Notes: a model not told the origin generated them from the sequence alone. DNA of 38,106 nt from Gnetum montanum (GCA_015680685.1 MNCI01008863.1:11142-49247), one strand, 5' to 3'; positions 10,680-20,960 are shown, counted from the stretch's first letter. Numbers and translations: made by a program.

Positions 10680-10815
10680 TCCTTCACATCTAAAACTATA
10701 GGTAGATGTCTCTTTTGGAAATAATATGTCTCTACTACATTGAGGAAAAACTTAGATAGATGTCTCCTTTTGAAATTAGACATCTTCAGGAAGACTTCTC
10801 ATCAAGATGTGGTTC
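10680..10815. repeat. Internal copy of the LTR AGATGTCT motif cluster
   Basis: Between gag and the second ORF, the motifs agatgtctc, atgtctcta, agatgtctcctttt, agacatcttc and gaagactt recur. These are the same short motifs that crowd the U3 half of this family's LTRs (8090-8270, 13490-13700, 34475-34620). It may be a relic of an LTR fragment or a shared regulatory array. Confidence 0.5.
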
Positions 10816-10877
10816 AACAAGATGGGGTTCAAGAATGGATGCCAAGGATTATAGTCTTAAGAGATATGCATAATGAT

Positions 10878-12764
10878 TCAAATATTTTTACTTACCTTTC
10901 TTACATTAGAGAATGAAGATGCCTTGTAAGCTTGAGAATGAGACTCCTCTTTTGAGGTTTCTCTTCTCACACAAACTTCTTTGATTTCCAAGCCTAGGCT
11001 CCCTTTCACAAAATAGTTTGAGAGAGTCTTATCATTCTCATATTCCGTCATTTTAATTCTCCAAATCTTCTTAACTTTCTTATCCTTTTGAGTTGTCCTC
11101 CTTTCCTTTTTGCCTTGCAAGAATTCCTTTCTAGGTGCATTTGGGTAACACTAAGGAGCCTTATGATATGACCATGTGTTCATGTGATAATATTTTAAAT
11201 TTTACTCCCATTTCTTAGGCCCAAATTTATTACAATAATAAAATCTCACTTTCATATTATGGTTAAAGTAATTAAACCTTGGAGTTACCTTTTGGTTACT
11301 TTTAGTGCTAGTGGTTACCTCAATCTTTGAAGTTATTTCTTGTTTAGATGAGGTTGTTGTAGATGCTTGTTCTAGTTGATAACATCCTAGACCACTTTTT
11401 TCATTTGGACTTCTTCCTTATTCAAGAACCATCCAAAGCAACCATTTTCCTTTGACTAGCCTTTCATTTACAAGTTTGGTATTTGCAAGTTCTTTTTTAA
11501 TATGCTCATAATACATGGTGAGTTTTTCATTATTGGCCCTTAGGTTTGAGATTTCTTTTGTAAGATTAGAAATTGTTATATTTAAGGTTTTTACTTTCTT
11601 AGTTAACTTTACACAAAGAATTTGAAGTGATAAGATTTCCTTACATAGTAGGTCATACCTCTCTTTCTCATTCTTAGATTGATCATCATATGAGATGCTA
11701 GCATCATCATTTGTGAAGGACGTACAAATGAGATGTGAATCTTTTACATCAGCTTCCACCTTATCTTCACTTTATTCTCCATCATCACAATTTGTGTAGA
11801 AATTTGTCTTTTTTGTATCCACATCATTCTCGTCTTTATGTTGTAACTTGCCATTACCAGGAAATTCAAAGGCCACATGACCTCTTCCACCACAAAACCA
11901 ACATTCTATTGAAAAAGAATCAAAACTATAGTTTGATGAATACTTATCTTTAACCTTACCTTTAGAGTTAGATTGATTGGATCCTTGTTGATTGAAGCTC
12001 TTTCCTTTTCTTGCAAGTACCCGTTGATTCTTCTTGAAAGAAAAGCTATCTCCTCCTCACTACTCCCATGATGCTTAGTAGGTTTCTTTTCCTTAGAGGT
12101 TGATTTTAGGGCAATGTGATTTTCTTTTATTGCCCCTTCACTTATGAGGTTCATTTGATAAGCAATAAGAGCATTTTGAAGATCTTTGAATTTTAGAACT
12201 AAAAAATCTCTAATCTCCTCCATGGTTGTAACCTTAGGTCTAAATTCCAGTTGGAGTGTTCTAATCATTTTTATTATCACATCACCTTTAGACAAGTCTT
12301 TGAATTTAACCCTAGTTGCTACAACTATATCATTATTCCTAGAAATATAATCTTTTATCTTTTCATCTTCTCTCATTCTAAGTTTCTCATACTCACTTCA
12401 CAAAATCAAAAGTTTAGATTGTTTAATTATGGATGTGCCCTCATAGGTAGCTTCTAATGTTTCCCAATTTTTTAAAAAATTTTAAAACTAGCTATCATAT
12501 TAATTTAAAACTTATTTAATGCACAATATAAATAATTTTTTTTACTTTGAAATCGTACATAAACTTATCTCTTTCTTTTGATGTCCACTTGCTCTGTGGT
12601 TTGAGGGCCTTTGTTGCATTGTCAATTGGTGGTGTGTATCCTTAGAGAATGGACTTATAAACTTCAAACTCCATTGATTCAAAGAAGCCTTGCATCCTTG
12701 CCTTCAAGTAGGTTAAATCAAATCCATTAAACATAGGTGGCTTGGTGTATGATGGTTCCTCCAT
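10878..12764 (-). pseudogene. gag: Decayed gag of the copia-like element
   Basis: Gag of a Ty1/copia-type element. The start ATG at 12764 gives MEEPSYTKPPMFNGFDLTY, the typical N terminus with the P.FNG..Y..WK-type opening, 40 bases inside the PBS. Further pieces are 12376-11906 (MREDEKIKDYISRNNDIV..., the helical capsid part with LSKGDVIIKMIRTL), then a zinc knuckle CWFCGGRGHVAFEF at 11862-11903 in which the last Cys is Phe. A predicted coiled coil follows at 11759-11418 (ISNLTKEISNLRANNEKL), then a second CCHC-like CNKFGPKKWE near 11230 and a Lys-rich tail ending at 10878. Stops and frameshifts throughout mean it is not functional. The knuckle-coil-knuckle order is familiar from long plant copia gags. 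Confidence 0.8.
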
Positions 12765-12803
12765 ATTTCACTCTTGAATGTTGATGTTGAGCACAAGAGT
12801 ACT

Positions 12804-12817
12804 TGGCTTCGATATCA
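12804..12817 (-). other. Primer binding site (initiator tRNA-Met type)
   Basis: Minus-strand TGATATCGAAGCCA lies directly inside the 5' LTR. It matches the usual plant copia primer site TGGTATCAGAGCCA at 11 of 14 positions. This is the expected primer for Ty1/copia elements and gives the element its orientation. Confidence 0.8.
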
Positions 12818-13943
12818 CTCAAGGATTGAGAACTTAGAAAGGAGGGATGAATAAGTTTCCCAAATTGAAAATTGATCAACCATAAAAACCACACAAAAAT
12901 TTTATGTTGTTTTCCAACTTAGGTACGTTCACACTGAAAGGGTGGAATCCTTATACACCTTTGGACTTTGAAGAGTACGTTCCCAAAATGTGATTTGAAG
13001 AGTATCACACCCTATACAAGCTTTGAGCTCCACACTGGAGTGTTTCGTTGCAATGAAACCACTCAACCCCATAAGGTCCCAACAAGCTTAGAATGTGGTT
13101 TCAAGGATCCCCTTACTTTTACAAAATTGAGCTCCACTTTGAAGTGTTTTGACGCTACACAAACATTCAATCTCATAGGATCTTGACAAGCTCAATTATG
13201 ATGCCTTATCACAAGAAGCACACCTTGTAGGGAAACAAAGAAAGAGAAATAAATTACAAGAAGAGAATGAAACTCAATTTACAAATTCCTTATACAATGA
13301 AGTATAGTTCCATAACAAATCTAACAATGATGTGACAATTCAAGTACACAAGTAGAATATCATAAGATAGACAATGATAGCTTTTTATGTTAACAATGCT
13401 TACATAATAGCCAAGAGTTTAAAGTCTACATATAGCTTTGTAGTTTTCAAAAACACCTCAGAATTCATGCAACGACTATCTAATGACTAGTATAGATGTC
13501 TCCTTTGAGATTGGGATGTCGTTATGAAATTAACTTCAACTTTGGGAAGATGTCTCCTTTCAAAAGATGGAACTTCTCTAGGGAGACATCTTCTTTGAAA
13601 AGGAGACATCATATATTTTTGGAAGATGTCTTCCTATGATGGACTTCCTATTTTCCAGGACATCTTCTATTCCTTGTAGACGTCTTCTCAGCTTTTGAGC
13701 TCTAGATCCTAAGGCTTTCTCTTGTTGATTTAGCTTCTTCTCAATCCTTGGAGCATCTTCATTTAGCTTGTAGTTAACGTAATTTTCCATGCTCTCATCT
13801 TTCCCATATAGTCTCCACTTTGACATCTCTTTGTAAATCTCATATCTTTAGTTCTCATTCATGCCTTGCAAAAAACATCCCTTTCCACAAACATTCTATG
13901 TTCTCAATTTTCCTTAAGGTTTTGACATACCAAAAGGTCAACA
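12818..13943 (-). mobile_element. 5' LTR of the copia-like element
   Basis: On the minus strand it begins TGTTGACCTTTTGG (13943) and ends near ctcaatccttgag, against the PBS. It is about 1.1 kb and matches the 3' LTR and the solo LTR. TATA-like CTATATGTAG lies at about 13430-13437. A U3 array of AGATGTCT/AGACATCT motifs spans 13490-13700. The 5 bp outside it are gtaac (13944-13948). No exact partner was found at the eroded 3' LTR side. Confidence 0.85.
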
Positions 13944-14172
13944 GTAACTTGTAGAATGTTAAAGAAGCAATGAATCTACTTGAAGGATCATCTATTGAAA
14001 TTGGTGGCATTTTATGTAATTTCATATAGATTCACTAGAAAAATATCAAATCCATTACAAAAAGTTAAATTCATTGAAGAAGCATTGGATCATAAAAAAA
14101 GCCTAAAATCCATTGTAAAAATTAGATCTACTCCACAAATATTAAAAATAAAAAATAGATGACTCCCAATAA
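13944..14172. other. Unassigned flank
   Basis: Short AT-rich stretch between the copia-like element and the tRNA-like repeat cluster. No coding or repeat structure seen. Confidence 0.4.
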
Positions 14173-14398
14173 TGATGTATTAGCTTCAATGTAAGACTCT
14201 TAATTTTGAGGCTCCAAGTTATGGGTTAGATTTTAGTGGGCAATGTAGAGTTATAAAGTTATAATTTGACTATATGTCTTAGAAATAAATATTATTTTAA
14301 AAAATGTTTATAACTCAATTCCATTCACTAGTATTGAACACATAACTTAGAGTTTCCAAATTAAAAGTCTTACTCTTATACCAATACCTCATTATTAT
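14173..14398. repeat. Foldback repeat with tRNA-like arms
   Basis: The left arm (14173-14260, plus) and right arm (14398-14312, minus) align as inverted repeats of about 87 bp with many substitutions. Each arm reads like a decayed tRNA: an A-box-like tagcttcaatgtaag / ggtataagagtaag, then the shared aagactyttaattt, then a B-box-like gggttagattt / gtgttcaatac. The arms meet around an AT-rich loop. It could be a MITE-like foldback element or two head-to-head SINE-type insertions. Confidence 0.6.
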
Positions 14399-14601
14399 AT
14401 GAATGTATTTATTTAAAGTAATGTAATATTCTCATTATGTATCATTTACATGTTTTATTTTATGTGTGTGAAGGGTTGTTAAAACCAAAATTGTATAATA
14501 ATATATATTACTTAGATGATTTTTTAGGTGGGGAGAGTTGTAGAACTATATGTCTATATGTGCATCTAAGACAAATATCTAAATTTGAAACTTTCATAGA
14601 A

Positions 14602-14696
14602 CTTAAGTAGGACTTTGTAACTCAATGGTACCCTCTAGAATCAAATGCCAATCTTGGATCTTCAATATCAAGGATCTTACCATTAGGCTAACACAC
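14602..14696 (-). repeat. tRNA-like repeat (SINE-type head), minus strand
   Basis: The minus strand reads gttagcctaatggtaagatc (A-box-like) followed about 35 bp later by catttgattctagaggg (B-box-like) and then attgagttacaaag. This is the same architecture as the neighbouring copies. No partner arm is evident, so it may be a single copy. Confidence 0.5.
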
Positions 14697-14757
14697 ATTT
14701 TTTTATTGATATGTTTTATCTTATTTAAATGATTTGCAAAAGGAAACATAGATAAAT

Positions 14758-14865
14758 TATTAGCTTAGAGGCAAGACTCTTAATTTGGTAACTTCAAGTT
14801 ATAGATTTGATTGTAATGGGTAATACAAAGTTATAAAGTTATAATTTGATCATATGTTTTGAGGG
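14758..14865 (+). repeat. tRNA-like repeat (SINE-type head), plus strand
   Basis: Begins tattagcttagaggcaagac (A-box-like), with atagatttgattgtaatggg (B-box-like), then aaagttataaagttataa. It aligns directly with the left arm at 14173-14260 (shared aagactcttaattt and ttataaagttataatttga). It may pair with the minus copy at 15030-15120. Confidence 0.55.
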
Positions 14866-15029
14866 TAACTATTATTAAAAAAATATTTTAGGTAACTATT
14901 ATTTGATAGCTTAAGTTGTTAGCTTATTATCTTGTTAAGTAAGAGGATATCCTCTTTCCTTAATTATTCTTATTATTTAGGGGTGTTGGAACTTAAAATA
15001 AGTGAAACATAGGTACTACCCAAGATTTA

Positions 15030-15120
15030 TAGAAGTTTATAACTTAGTTTTACTTAGTAGAATTGATCCTATGACTTGGGATTACCAAGCCAATACCCAT
15101 ACCACTAGGCTAACACCTCT
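15030..15120 (-). repeat. tRNA-like repeat (SINE-type head), minus strand
   Basis: The minus strand reads gttagcctagtggtatgg (A-box-like), then aagtcataggatcaattct (B-box-like), then actaagttataaac. It is in inverted orientation relative to 14758-14865. Confidence 0.55.
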
Positions 15121-15242
15121 TATTTAGAGACTTCAGTAGTTAGTTTATTATCTTTTAAGCAAGAGATTGCTAGCTAGTTTGGGCAATAGCAACATATCAT
15201 ATGTTAATAATCATAGTCCATAAAATAAATGTGATACTTTCA

Positions 15243-15329
15243 TTTTTAGAGGGTTGAAATTACATAAATACAATTTAAGTAGAATATAATTTCTTTTTTA
15301 GAGGGTTGAAATTACATAAATACAATTTA
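15243..15329. repeat. Short tandem duplication, 52-bp period
   Basis: About 35 bp containing gagggttgaaattacataaa occurs at 15243-15277 and again at 15295-15329, essentially identical over the unit. This is a recent local duplication in non-coding sequence. Confidence 0.9.
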
Positions 15330-15482
15330 TAAGCTCTAACTAAAGTTGCTATATCCTAGTGGTAATTGATGATATGCAAGTAACATAAGCTTTATCAATG
15401 AAAAAAGTATTCAAATAGTTAAAAAATGGGTAAAAGATATGCTATAGTGAAATGGATATCACGTCACAATATCATGAATTAA

Positions 15483-15850
15483 CTTTCTTCTCTTATTTCA
15501 TAGTCGCCTTTTGGATGAATGCATAGGTTTAGTTAACTTCAAGATTTTCATTTCTTATCAAGAGTAGTACATTTGAAATTTGTATTTTACCTTGCTTGAA
15601 ATTATATTTTTTGTTGAATTTATATACACAAGTTCTTTGTGTTTTTATTTTCTATTTTCAGGGCTTTCTAACTATTTGCTATTATTTTCTTTGCTATTTC
15701 TTTTAGCTATTATATGTTTGTATGATTTTTTATACAAAAATGTTTCATTCCTAAGATGCTCATCAAATGTGGCCATAGTGAATTAAAGGGCATGAGAAGA
15801 AACCATCTATCACTCATCTTGCTATTTTAGTGTTTTTTCAAGAATTATCC
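15483..15850 (+). repeat. Dispersed repeat, copy 1
   Basis: Aligns in the same orientation with 29903-30258. Shared landmarks are tttcttctcttattt, agagtagtac/agagtagtat, cttgaaattatattttt, ctttgtgttttt, aactatttgctattatttt and gaattaaagggcat. Frames are interrupted in both copies. The family is unknown; it may be part of a larger element. Confidence 0.7.
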
Positions 15851-16124
15851 ACTTCTGTGAAATGTCATGGATTCAAATTATTAAGCTTGAATCTTTACAT
15901 AATGCGATTAAAAGATTATTGGAAAATTATAAGCATACTCAGGCATTGCATATGAGCCGAACTTTGTCACATCCTATTTGCGTATTGAGAAAGCCCTAAG
16001 TGAAAATTAATTTTAAAGAATTTTTCTATGAAAACATTGAGAAGATTTAATTCATTTTGATTAGGATAAGCTTTTGCATAGATCCAAAACCCAACTTCAT
16101 GAAAATTTTTCAAATTTTTCAAAT

Positions 16125-17470
16125 TAACTCTACCATGTCATCTTTTGAAAATTCAATGAATTCATAAAGCTAAGGTAATTAGTCCTAAAAAGAGGCTTTA
16201 GAGAGACCCTATTATGTTAGCTTCTAAGAAGAGTAGGTTTGTAGAACCAAATAGAGGCTCTATGAAATGGTTCTACGAGGAAGCTTAAAATTAGCTCTAC
16301 CAAGTTAGATCCATTTATATGGAAATATGCGTAGGCTTCAAAATGGCTCTACTAAAAGTAAAATTTTGGGCCCTGCCATGTAAGCTATTAGCCTTGATTC
16401 GTAGAGTAAAAAAAAGGTTCTACAAAAAGGTTCTATAAGCCATGTCATCGACAGATCACGTTAGCTTGTAGAGGAAGCTCATAGAACCAAAAATTTGATC
16501 TACAAGATGGTTCTACTTGAGTTAGTTTCATAGCATTAAAGCATTAGGGAAGAGTGAAATTAGCTTTGTATGAAAATTACTTGTGACATGTAGGCTATTT
16601 TGAAGAAGGTTTAAAGAACCAAAATTTTATCCTATAAGAAAGAATGAAAATGGTTCTACATGCCATGTCATCATTACGAGAAATGCTTGACGTTAAGTAT
16701 GGATTTTTGACCAAAGTATAGTTGCATAAAAAACTATTCTACTAGGTCAGCTTTGTTCAAAAGAGAAAATTAGTAGAGTGGAAAAATGGTTTTCCAAGTA
16801 ATTCACTTTTTGGCTTTGCCATGTTAACTCCTTTGTAGAGTAATTCTACAGAACCCAAATTTGGTTCTATGAACAAGCTTAAAATTAGATTTACAAGCCA
16901 CGTTAGCAGAGCGTATTGAAATAAGCTCATTTGTAGAATTGAACTATGGCTCTACCATGTAGGCTTTGGAGGAAAGGCCATTGCTCATAGAGTTTAAAAA
17001 CTACTCTATAAAGAAAAGGCCAAAATGATTCCATGAGCCACATCATCATCTTAGGAGAGAGCTCAAAGAAGAACATTGTTTGTAGAACCAAAATTTACTT
17101 CTACAAATAAGCACATGAATAATTTTGTAACATTGGCTCTCTTGTAGAATAGGTTTGTAGAATCAAAATCCAATCTACAGTGAATTCACTTTTTAGTTCT
17201 ATGAGCCATGTCAGCATAGCTCAACGTATGTTGCCATGTCAGCATCTAGATGAAGATTTACAGGCTTGCAAGAAATGAAAACTCCATCTACCACATGAGC
17301 ATAGCTCAACGTGCATTGCCACATCATCATCTAGATGAAGATTTACAAGCTCGCGAGAAGTGAAAAACTTCATCTACCACATTAGCAAAGTGTATTGAAA
17401 TAAGCTCGTCTAAAGAATCAAACTTAAGCTCTACAAGAAATTTCACTTTTACAAGTTAGCATTCAAGGTG
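16125..17470 (+). repeat. Degenerate tandem array with hairpin monomers, left block
   Basis: Irregular units of about 70-110 bp contain ccatgtcagc-like, tagcttctttgtagaat-like, and central AGAACCAAAATTTGGTTCT-like stretches. The centre is self-complementary (GTAGAACC against GGTTCTAC), clearest at 16845-16870 and 16470-16490. An 85-bp unit is duplicated in tandem at 17214-17298 and 17299-17383. The block is cut by LTR B at 17475, and the same family resumes in the same orientation at 27528-28385. Confidence 0.75.
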
Positions 17471-17474
17471 ATGT

Positions 17475-18288
17475 TGATGAGTGGCGAGGTATCCCTAAAC
17501 TCAACCATACGAATACAAGTGTTTCACTTGCGATCCGGTCGAACTCCAAGGACTAAGTGCTTACGCGCCTTAATGGAACACTCAGGGTTAATCAATCGTT
17601 GTCTTTCCAAACTTACTTGTATTGTCATGGTTGTATGGTTAAGTAAGCTTGAGGTATATGAATTTTTATAGCTTTTATCTTTTTAATGTCTTATGCTAAT
17701 AAGGGAAGGTGAAGAGAACTAAGTGACTAACTTACATTAACTATTCACTAACTAGGTTCTAATTATTCCTAACACTAGTATCTGTTCCCACTTTTCGTAC
17801 ACATCCTGAACCAGTGCAACGCTACTGGGATTACCAAATGCTAGTTGTTACTGGGTTACCAAGCGCTACACGCATGCTCGAAGCGGTCGTACTGAGTGTA
17901 CTTAACTAAGAGAGTCAAGGGTTGAGAGAGAGATTAATTAACTAGGAAAGCATTAAGCATTCAATAATAATTAATTACTAATTAGCTTAATTCGTATGCT
18001 ACAAGGTTTATCATAAATTTCATCTTTATTGTTGTACACAAATGTGTGCTCAGGTACAATTTTCTCAAATAAAGATCCGTTCACTCTATGACTCCTACTA
18101 TGGGAACATAGAAATTATTCTAACTCTAGAATGGTAAAACTACAAGAGTTTGGCTAATGGTCTAAGTCTAACTATCAGGAACAAAGGGTGCCACCTCTTA
18201 TTTATAGAAGATGAGGCAGGACGCGATATCACGTACGCGATATCGCGTGGCGGATGCAATATCACATACACGATATCGCGGCTCATCA
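17475..18288 (-). mobile_element. 3' LTR of gypsy element B
   Basis: Bounded by TGATGAG (17475) and CTCATCA (18282-18288), 814 bp. It is the same family as LTR A: matching first roughly 180 bp and matching palindrome-rich end. A TATA box TATAAATA is on the minus strand at 18199-18206. A polypurine tract abuts the high-coordinate end and no tRNA-like PBS abuts the low end, so this is a 3' LTR of a minus-strand element. GCGATATCGC-type motifs lie at 18224-18281. The 5 bp outside are gatgt (17470-17474). Confidence 0.85.
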
Positions 18289-18290
18289 TA

Positions 18291-18300
18291 CCCCCATGAC
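18291..18300 (-). other. Polypurine tract of element B
   Basis: Minus-strand GTCATGGGGG, followed by TA and then the LTR start TGATGAG. Upstream on the minus strand a caaggacgattttt stretch resembles the ggacgagnnnttc...gggg context common just before gypsy 3' LTRs in plants. Confidence 0.75.
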
Positions 18301-19447
18301 TGAATGAAAAATCGTCCTTGAGTTCCTTACAAAATATTGGGAAGGTATGGGATTATTGAGTTGAATGAAACTAATGGTGAATGGGGTGATACGTGAATGG
18401 ATCATCATTACAATAAATGGCAATATTAGTGTTCATGACCACAAGAGTGAACACTATACACATTTGACGTCTAGCCTTATTTGGTAGCTGAGAGAGAAGA
18501 GAGAGAAGAAAAGAAGAAGGCATGTTGCTGCTGCCACCAGGATTGCGCCTTTCATTGTCCATCCATAACTGTGCCATCAACCTTGTTCCTTACATAATTG
18601 TTCTAGCACCAATCCATCTTAAGTGTTTCCTCCAGGTCCAGTCCATTGTTGTATGATTGCCATCTACACACACAACATAGTCTCATATTAGAAAGGATAA
18701 ATAAATCACAATGCAGTTGATACCTTGCCTCGGTGTATGGTCCATTAGCTGAGTTGTGATATGGCTAATATGGATTTTGGAGATATAACACTGGTGACTA
18801 CCCATGGCGTAGGGATTAGGAGAAAATTGAAAAAATTGGACCAAGACCCCCATGACTAAGAGCGATCCGCCAGTAGCGATAGAATGGAAAAAGATAAGGA
18901 ATAAGAAAGATGGAGAAAAAGGAACAATGGCAACACCGATAAAATGGATGTTAGAGGTGGTAATGAACAAATTCAATGTTGATTATGGAAATGTTTAAGG
19001 GAAAGAAGTTAACTAATGCACCAAATAGGAATGCCAATGGGTCCTCCCTAAAGCAGGCTCATGCCCTTTATGCCCTAACAAACCCACATTCAAAGAGTCC
19101 GTAAGCTTTGGAAATGTCATTCGGAAGCAAGAGTTAAAGTCTTAACCAAAAGAATTTACCAAAAAGACAATAATGCATTAGCCAACATATAGACTTTTGA
19201 TACAACTAGCAATGAGGTGGAAAATGGAGAAAGAATGATGGAAAGAAGAGAATGGAATGGAGTCCCAAGAACAAGGTGGTGTACAACCCCTTGTGTATTT
19301 ATGGTTAATGTGACTTAGTAGATCTCATTCCAAATCCAGCCTTAAATAATCCACATCCAGTGACTTCACATTAATACACTTGGCCAATCCATCCACTTGA
19401 AGTAATAGGAATGCTTCTGCCAAAGAGTCACCACCATTCTGAGGAAA
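18301..19447 (-). other. Internal 3' region of element B
   Basis: On the minus strand this lies between the shared module (beyond the gap) and the PPT. Frames are short: 18976-18683 (97 codons, hydrophobic, no family) and 18580-18371 (69 codons, Ser/Leu-rich). The stretch before the gap reads FPQNGGDSLAEAFLLLQ on the minus strand, possibly the end of a coding region hidden in the gap. No integrase or RT motif was recognised. Confidence 0.45.
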
Positions 19448-19859
19448 NNNNNNNNNNNNNNNNNNNNNNNNNNNNNNNNNNNNNNNNNNNNNNNNNNNNN
19501 NNNNNNNNNNNNNNNNNNNNNNNNNNNNNNNNNNNNNNNNNNNNNNNNNNNNNNNNNNNNNNNNNNNNNNNNNNNNNNNNNNNNNNNNNNNNNNNNNNNN
19601 NNNNNNNNNNNNNNNNNNNNNNNNNNNNNNNNNNNNNNNNNNNNNNNNNNNNNNNNNNNNNNNNNNNNNNNNNNNNNNNNNNNNNNNNNNNNNNNNNNNN
19701 NNNNNNNNNNNNNNNNNNNNNNNNNNNNNNNNNNNNNNNNNNNNNNNNNNNNNNNNNNNNNNNNNNNNNNNNNNNNNNNNNNNNNNNNNNNNNNNNNNNN
19801 NNNNNNNNNNNNNNNNNNNNNNNNNNNNNNNNNNNNNNNNNNNNNNNNNNNNNNNNNNN
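19448..19859. other. Assembly gap (412 N)
   Basis: A run of unknown bases. The sequence after it (19860) equals element A from about position 412, so the gap should hold sequence like 1-411. Translated frames crossing it are meaningless. Confidence 0.99.
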
Positions 19860-20137
19860 AAAGGTAAAAACCAAACATTAGCAATCAATAGAATACAGTT
19901 CATACCACCATCAGGAGCACTTATTAGGTGATGAACCTAACAAAACAAACAAACACACAAAGAAATGAAAAAGTATAAATGATGTTGCAAAACAAAAATA
20001 AGAAAAGTTAAAGAAATTTGTAAAACAAAAATGTGTAAAACAAAAACTTAACAAGGAATTGAGGGCCTCGAATGATCAGTAGATGTGGCCATCTCCCCCA
20101 TGATTGAGTTGGAAGGAGGAGATCCAAAATAATGAGT
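19860..20137 (-). repeat. Module shared by elements A and B (copy B)
   Basis: Counterpart of 412-727: the same aaaggtaaaaaccaaacatt start, gtaaaacaaaaa repeats, and the conserved block ggccatctcccccatgattg. Homology stops at aataatgagt (about 20137). Confidence 0.75.
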
Positions 20138-20139
20138 AG

Positions 20140-20960
20140 GTCATCTCTTCTTAGAGGTATTATGTGCACTGGCCGTTCTAAGTTCATGGAAAGGTTTGGT
20201 TTATTGCACATTGACTAGTAATCTCTTATCAGGGCTCTCAAGTTTGTATATGGTCATGGACCTAGAGATCATGTGGGCCCACTACTAGCATACCATCCAT
20301 GATAAGGTGGCACTCTCATGGGAGATGGTGAAGTAATGAATGCATATGGATCTCATCTCCTAAAAAGTCAAGGATTGGAAAGATCACTATGCATGGGTTG
20401 TAGAGTGGGATAAGACACAAAAGGATCATAAACAATAGTATAAGTCTAATTAGGAGGTCTACTGGAAGTTTCTCAAAGAGGAGTTGAACAACACAAGAGA
20501 GAGTTGTTCATTTAGGGGATTCAAGCAAAGAGTGCCTATCGGTAGTTTGAGAGCACTCTCATGATGGAGAAATACCCTACTCCTCAGATTACCACTATTG
20601 TAGGAGAGACCTTTGTGGCTACCATCACTTAGGAACCACCTACTTGGACTACAGTGGATAGAATCGACATCCTCACAAGTGTTGATTTTTGAGATATTGA
20701 CTAGGCTAACATGACGGAGGACCAAATTCTCCATCATTTGAACAATGGTCTTTAGCATCTACCCTCAGAAGGTATGGAGTTAGATTTCCCATAGATTTGA
20801 TGTATTTTATGTCTTAGTTTTATTATTTTTATTTAAGTTATAGTTTTGGTTATTGGTTACTAATTGGCTATGTGTTGTTGTATTTCAGGCATCAGGAGAC
20901 ATCAATAGCCCTAGTAGTGAGGATGAGGATGTCCCACTACTCCCTTCTCTAGATTCCCCT
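20140..20960 (+). pseudogene. Decayed plus-strand coding region, antisense to its retroelement neighbours
   Basis: On the plus strand, open stretches read RFGLLHID (about 20200), then DLEIMWAHY, VKDWKDHYAWVVEWDKTQKD and EVYWKFLKEELNNT (20260-20500), then KYPTPQITTIVGETFVATIT and PPTWTTVDRIDILTSVDF (20565-20690) and MTEDQILHHLNNGL (20710-20750). They are interrupted almost only by TAG, TAA and TGA changes. After about 20800 a T-rich stretch ending tttcag|g (20887-20891) precedes SPSSEDEDVPLLPSLDSP, suggesting an intron and a short acidic last exon. I do not recognise the family. It lies antisense between minus-strand gypsy sequences, the place where Tat-lineage elements are known to carry extra antisense ORFs. 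Confidence 0.5.

Larger units (their letters stand above)
7525..13943 (-). mobile_element. Non-autonomous copia-like LTR retrotransposon (gag plus extra ORF)
   Basis: In minus-strand order: 5' LTR, iMet-type PBS, gag, internal motif cluster, second ORF, PPT, 3' LTR, about 6.4 kb. There is no room and no sequence for protease, integrase, RT and RNase H, so it would have depended on an autonomous partner, unless pol was deleted after insertion. The LTRs differ from each other at many sites by eye, so the insertion is old. A solo LTR of the same family lies at 34197-35283. Confidence 0.75.

Noticed and set aside
16125-17470. CRISPR-like array reading of the regularly recurring motifs
   Set aside because: Repeats are degenerate, spacing is irregular and the surroundings are plant retroelements. 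There are no cas genes.
19325-19903. Long open frames of 148-192 codons
   Set aside because: They consist mostly of the unknown bases of the assembly gap.
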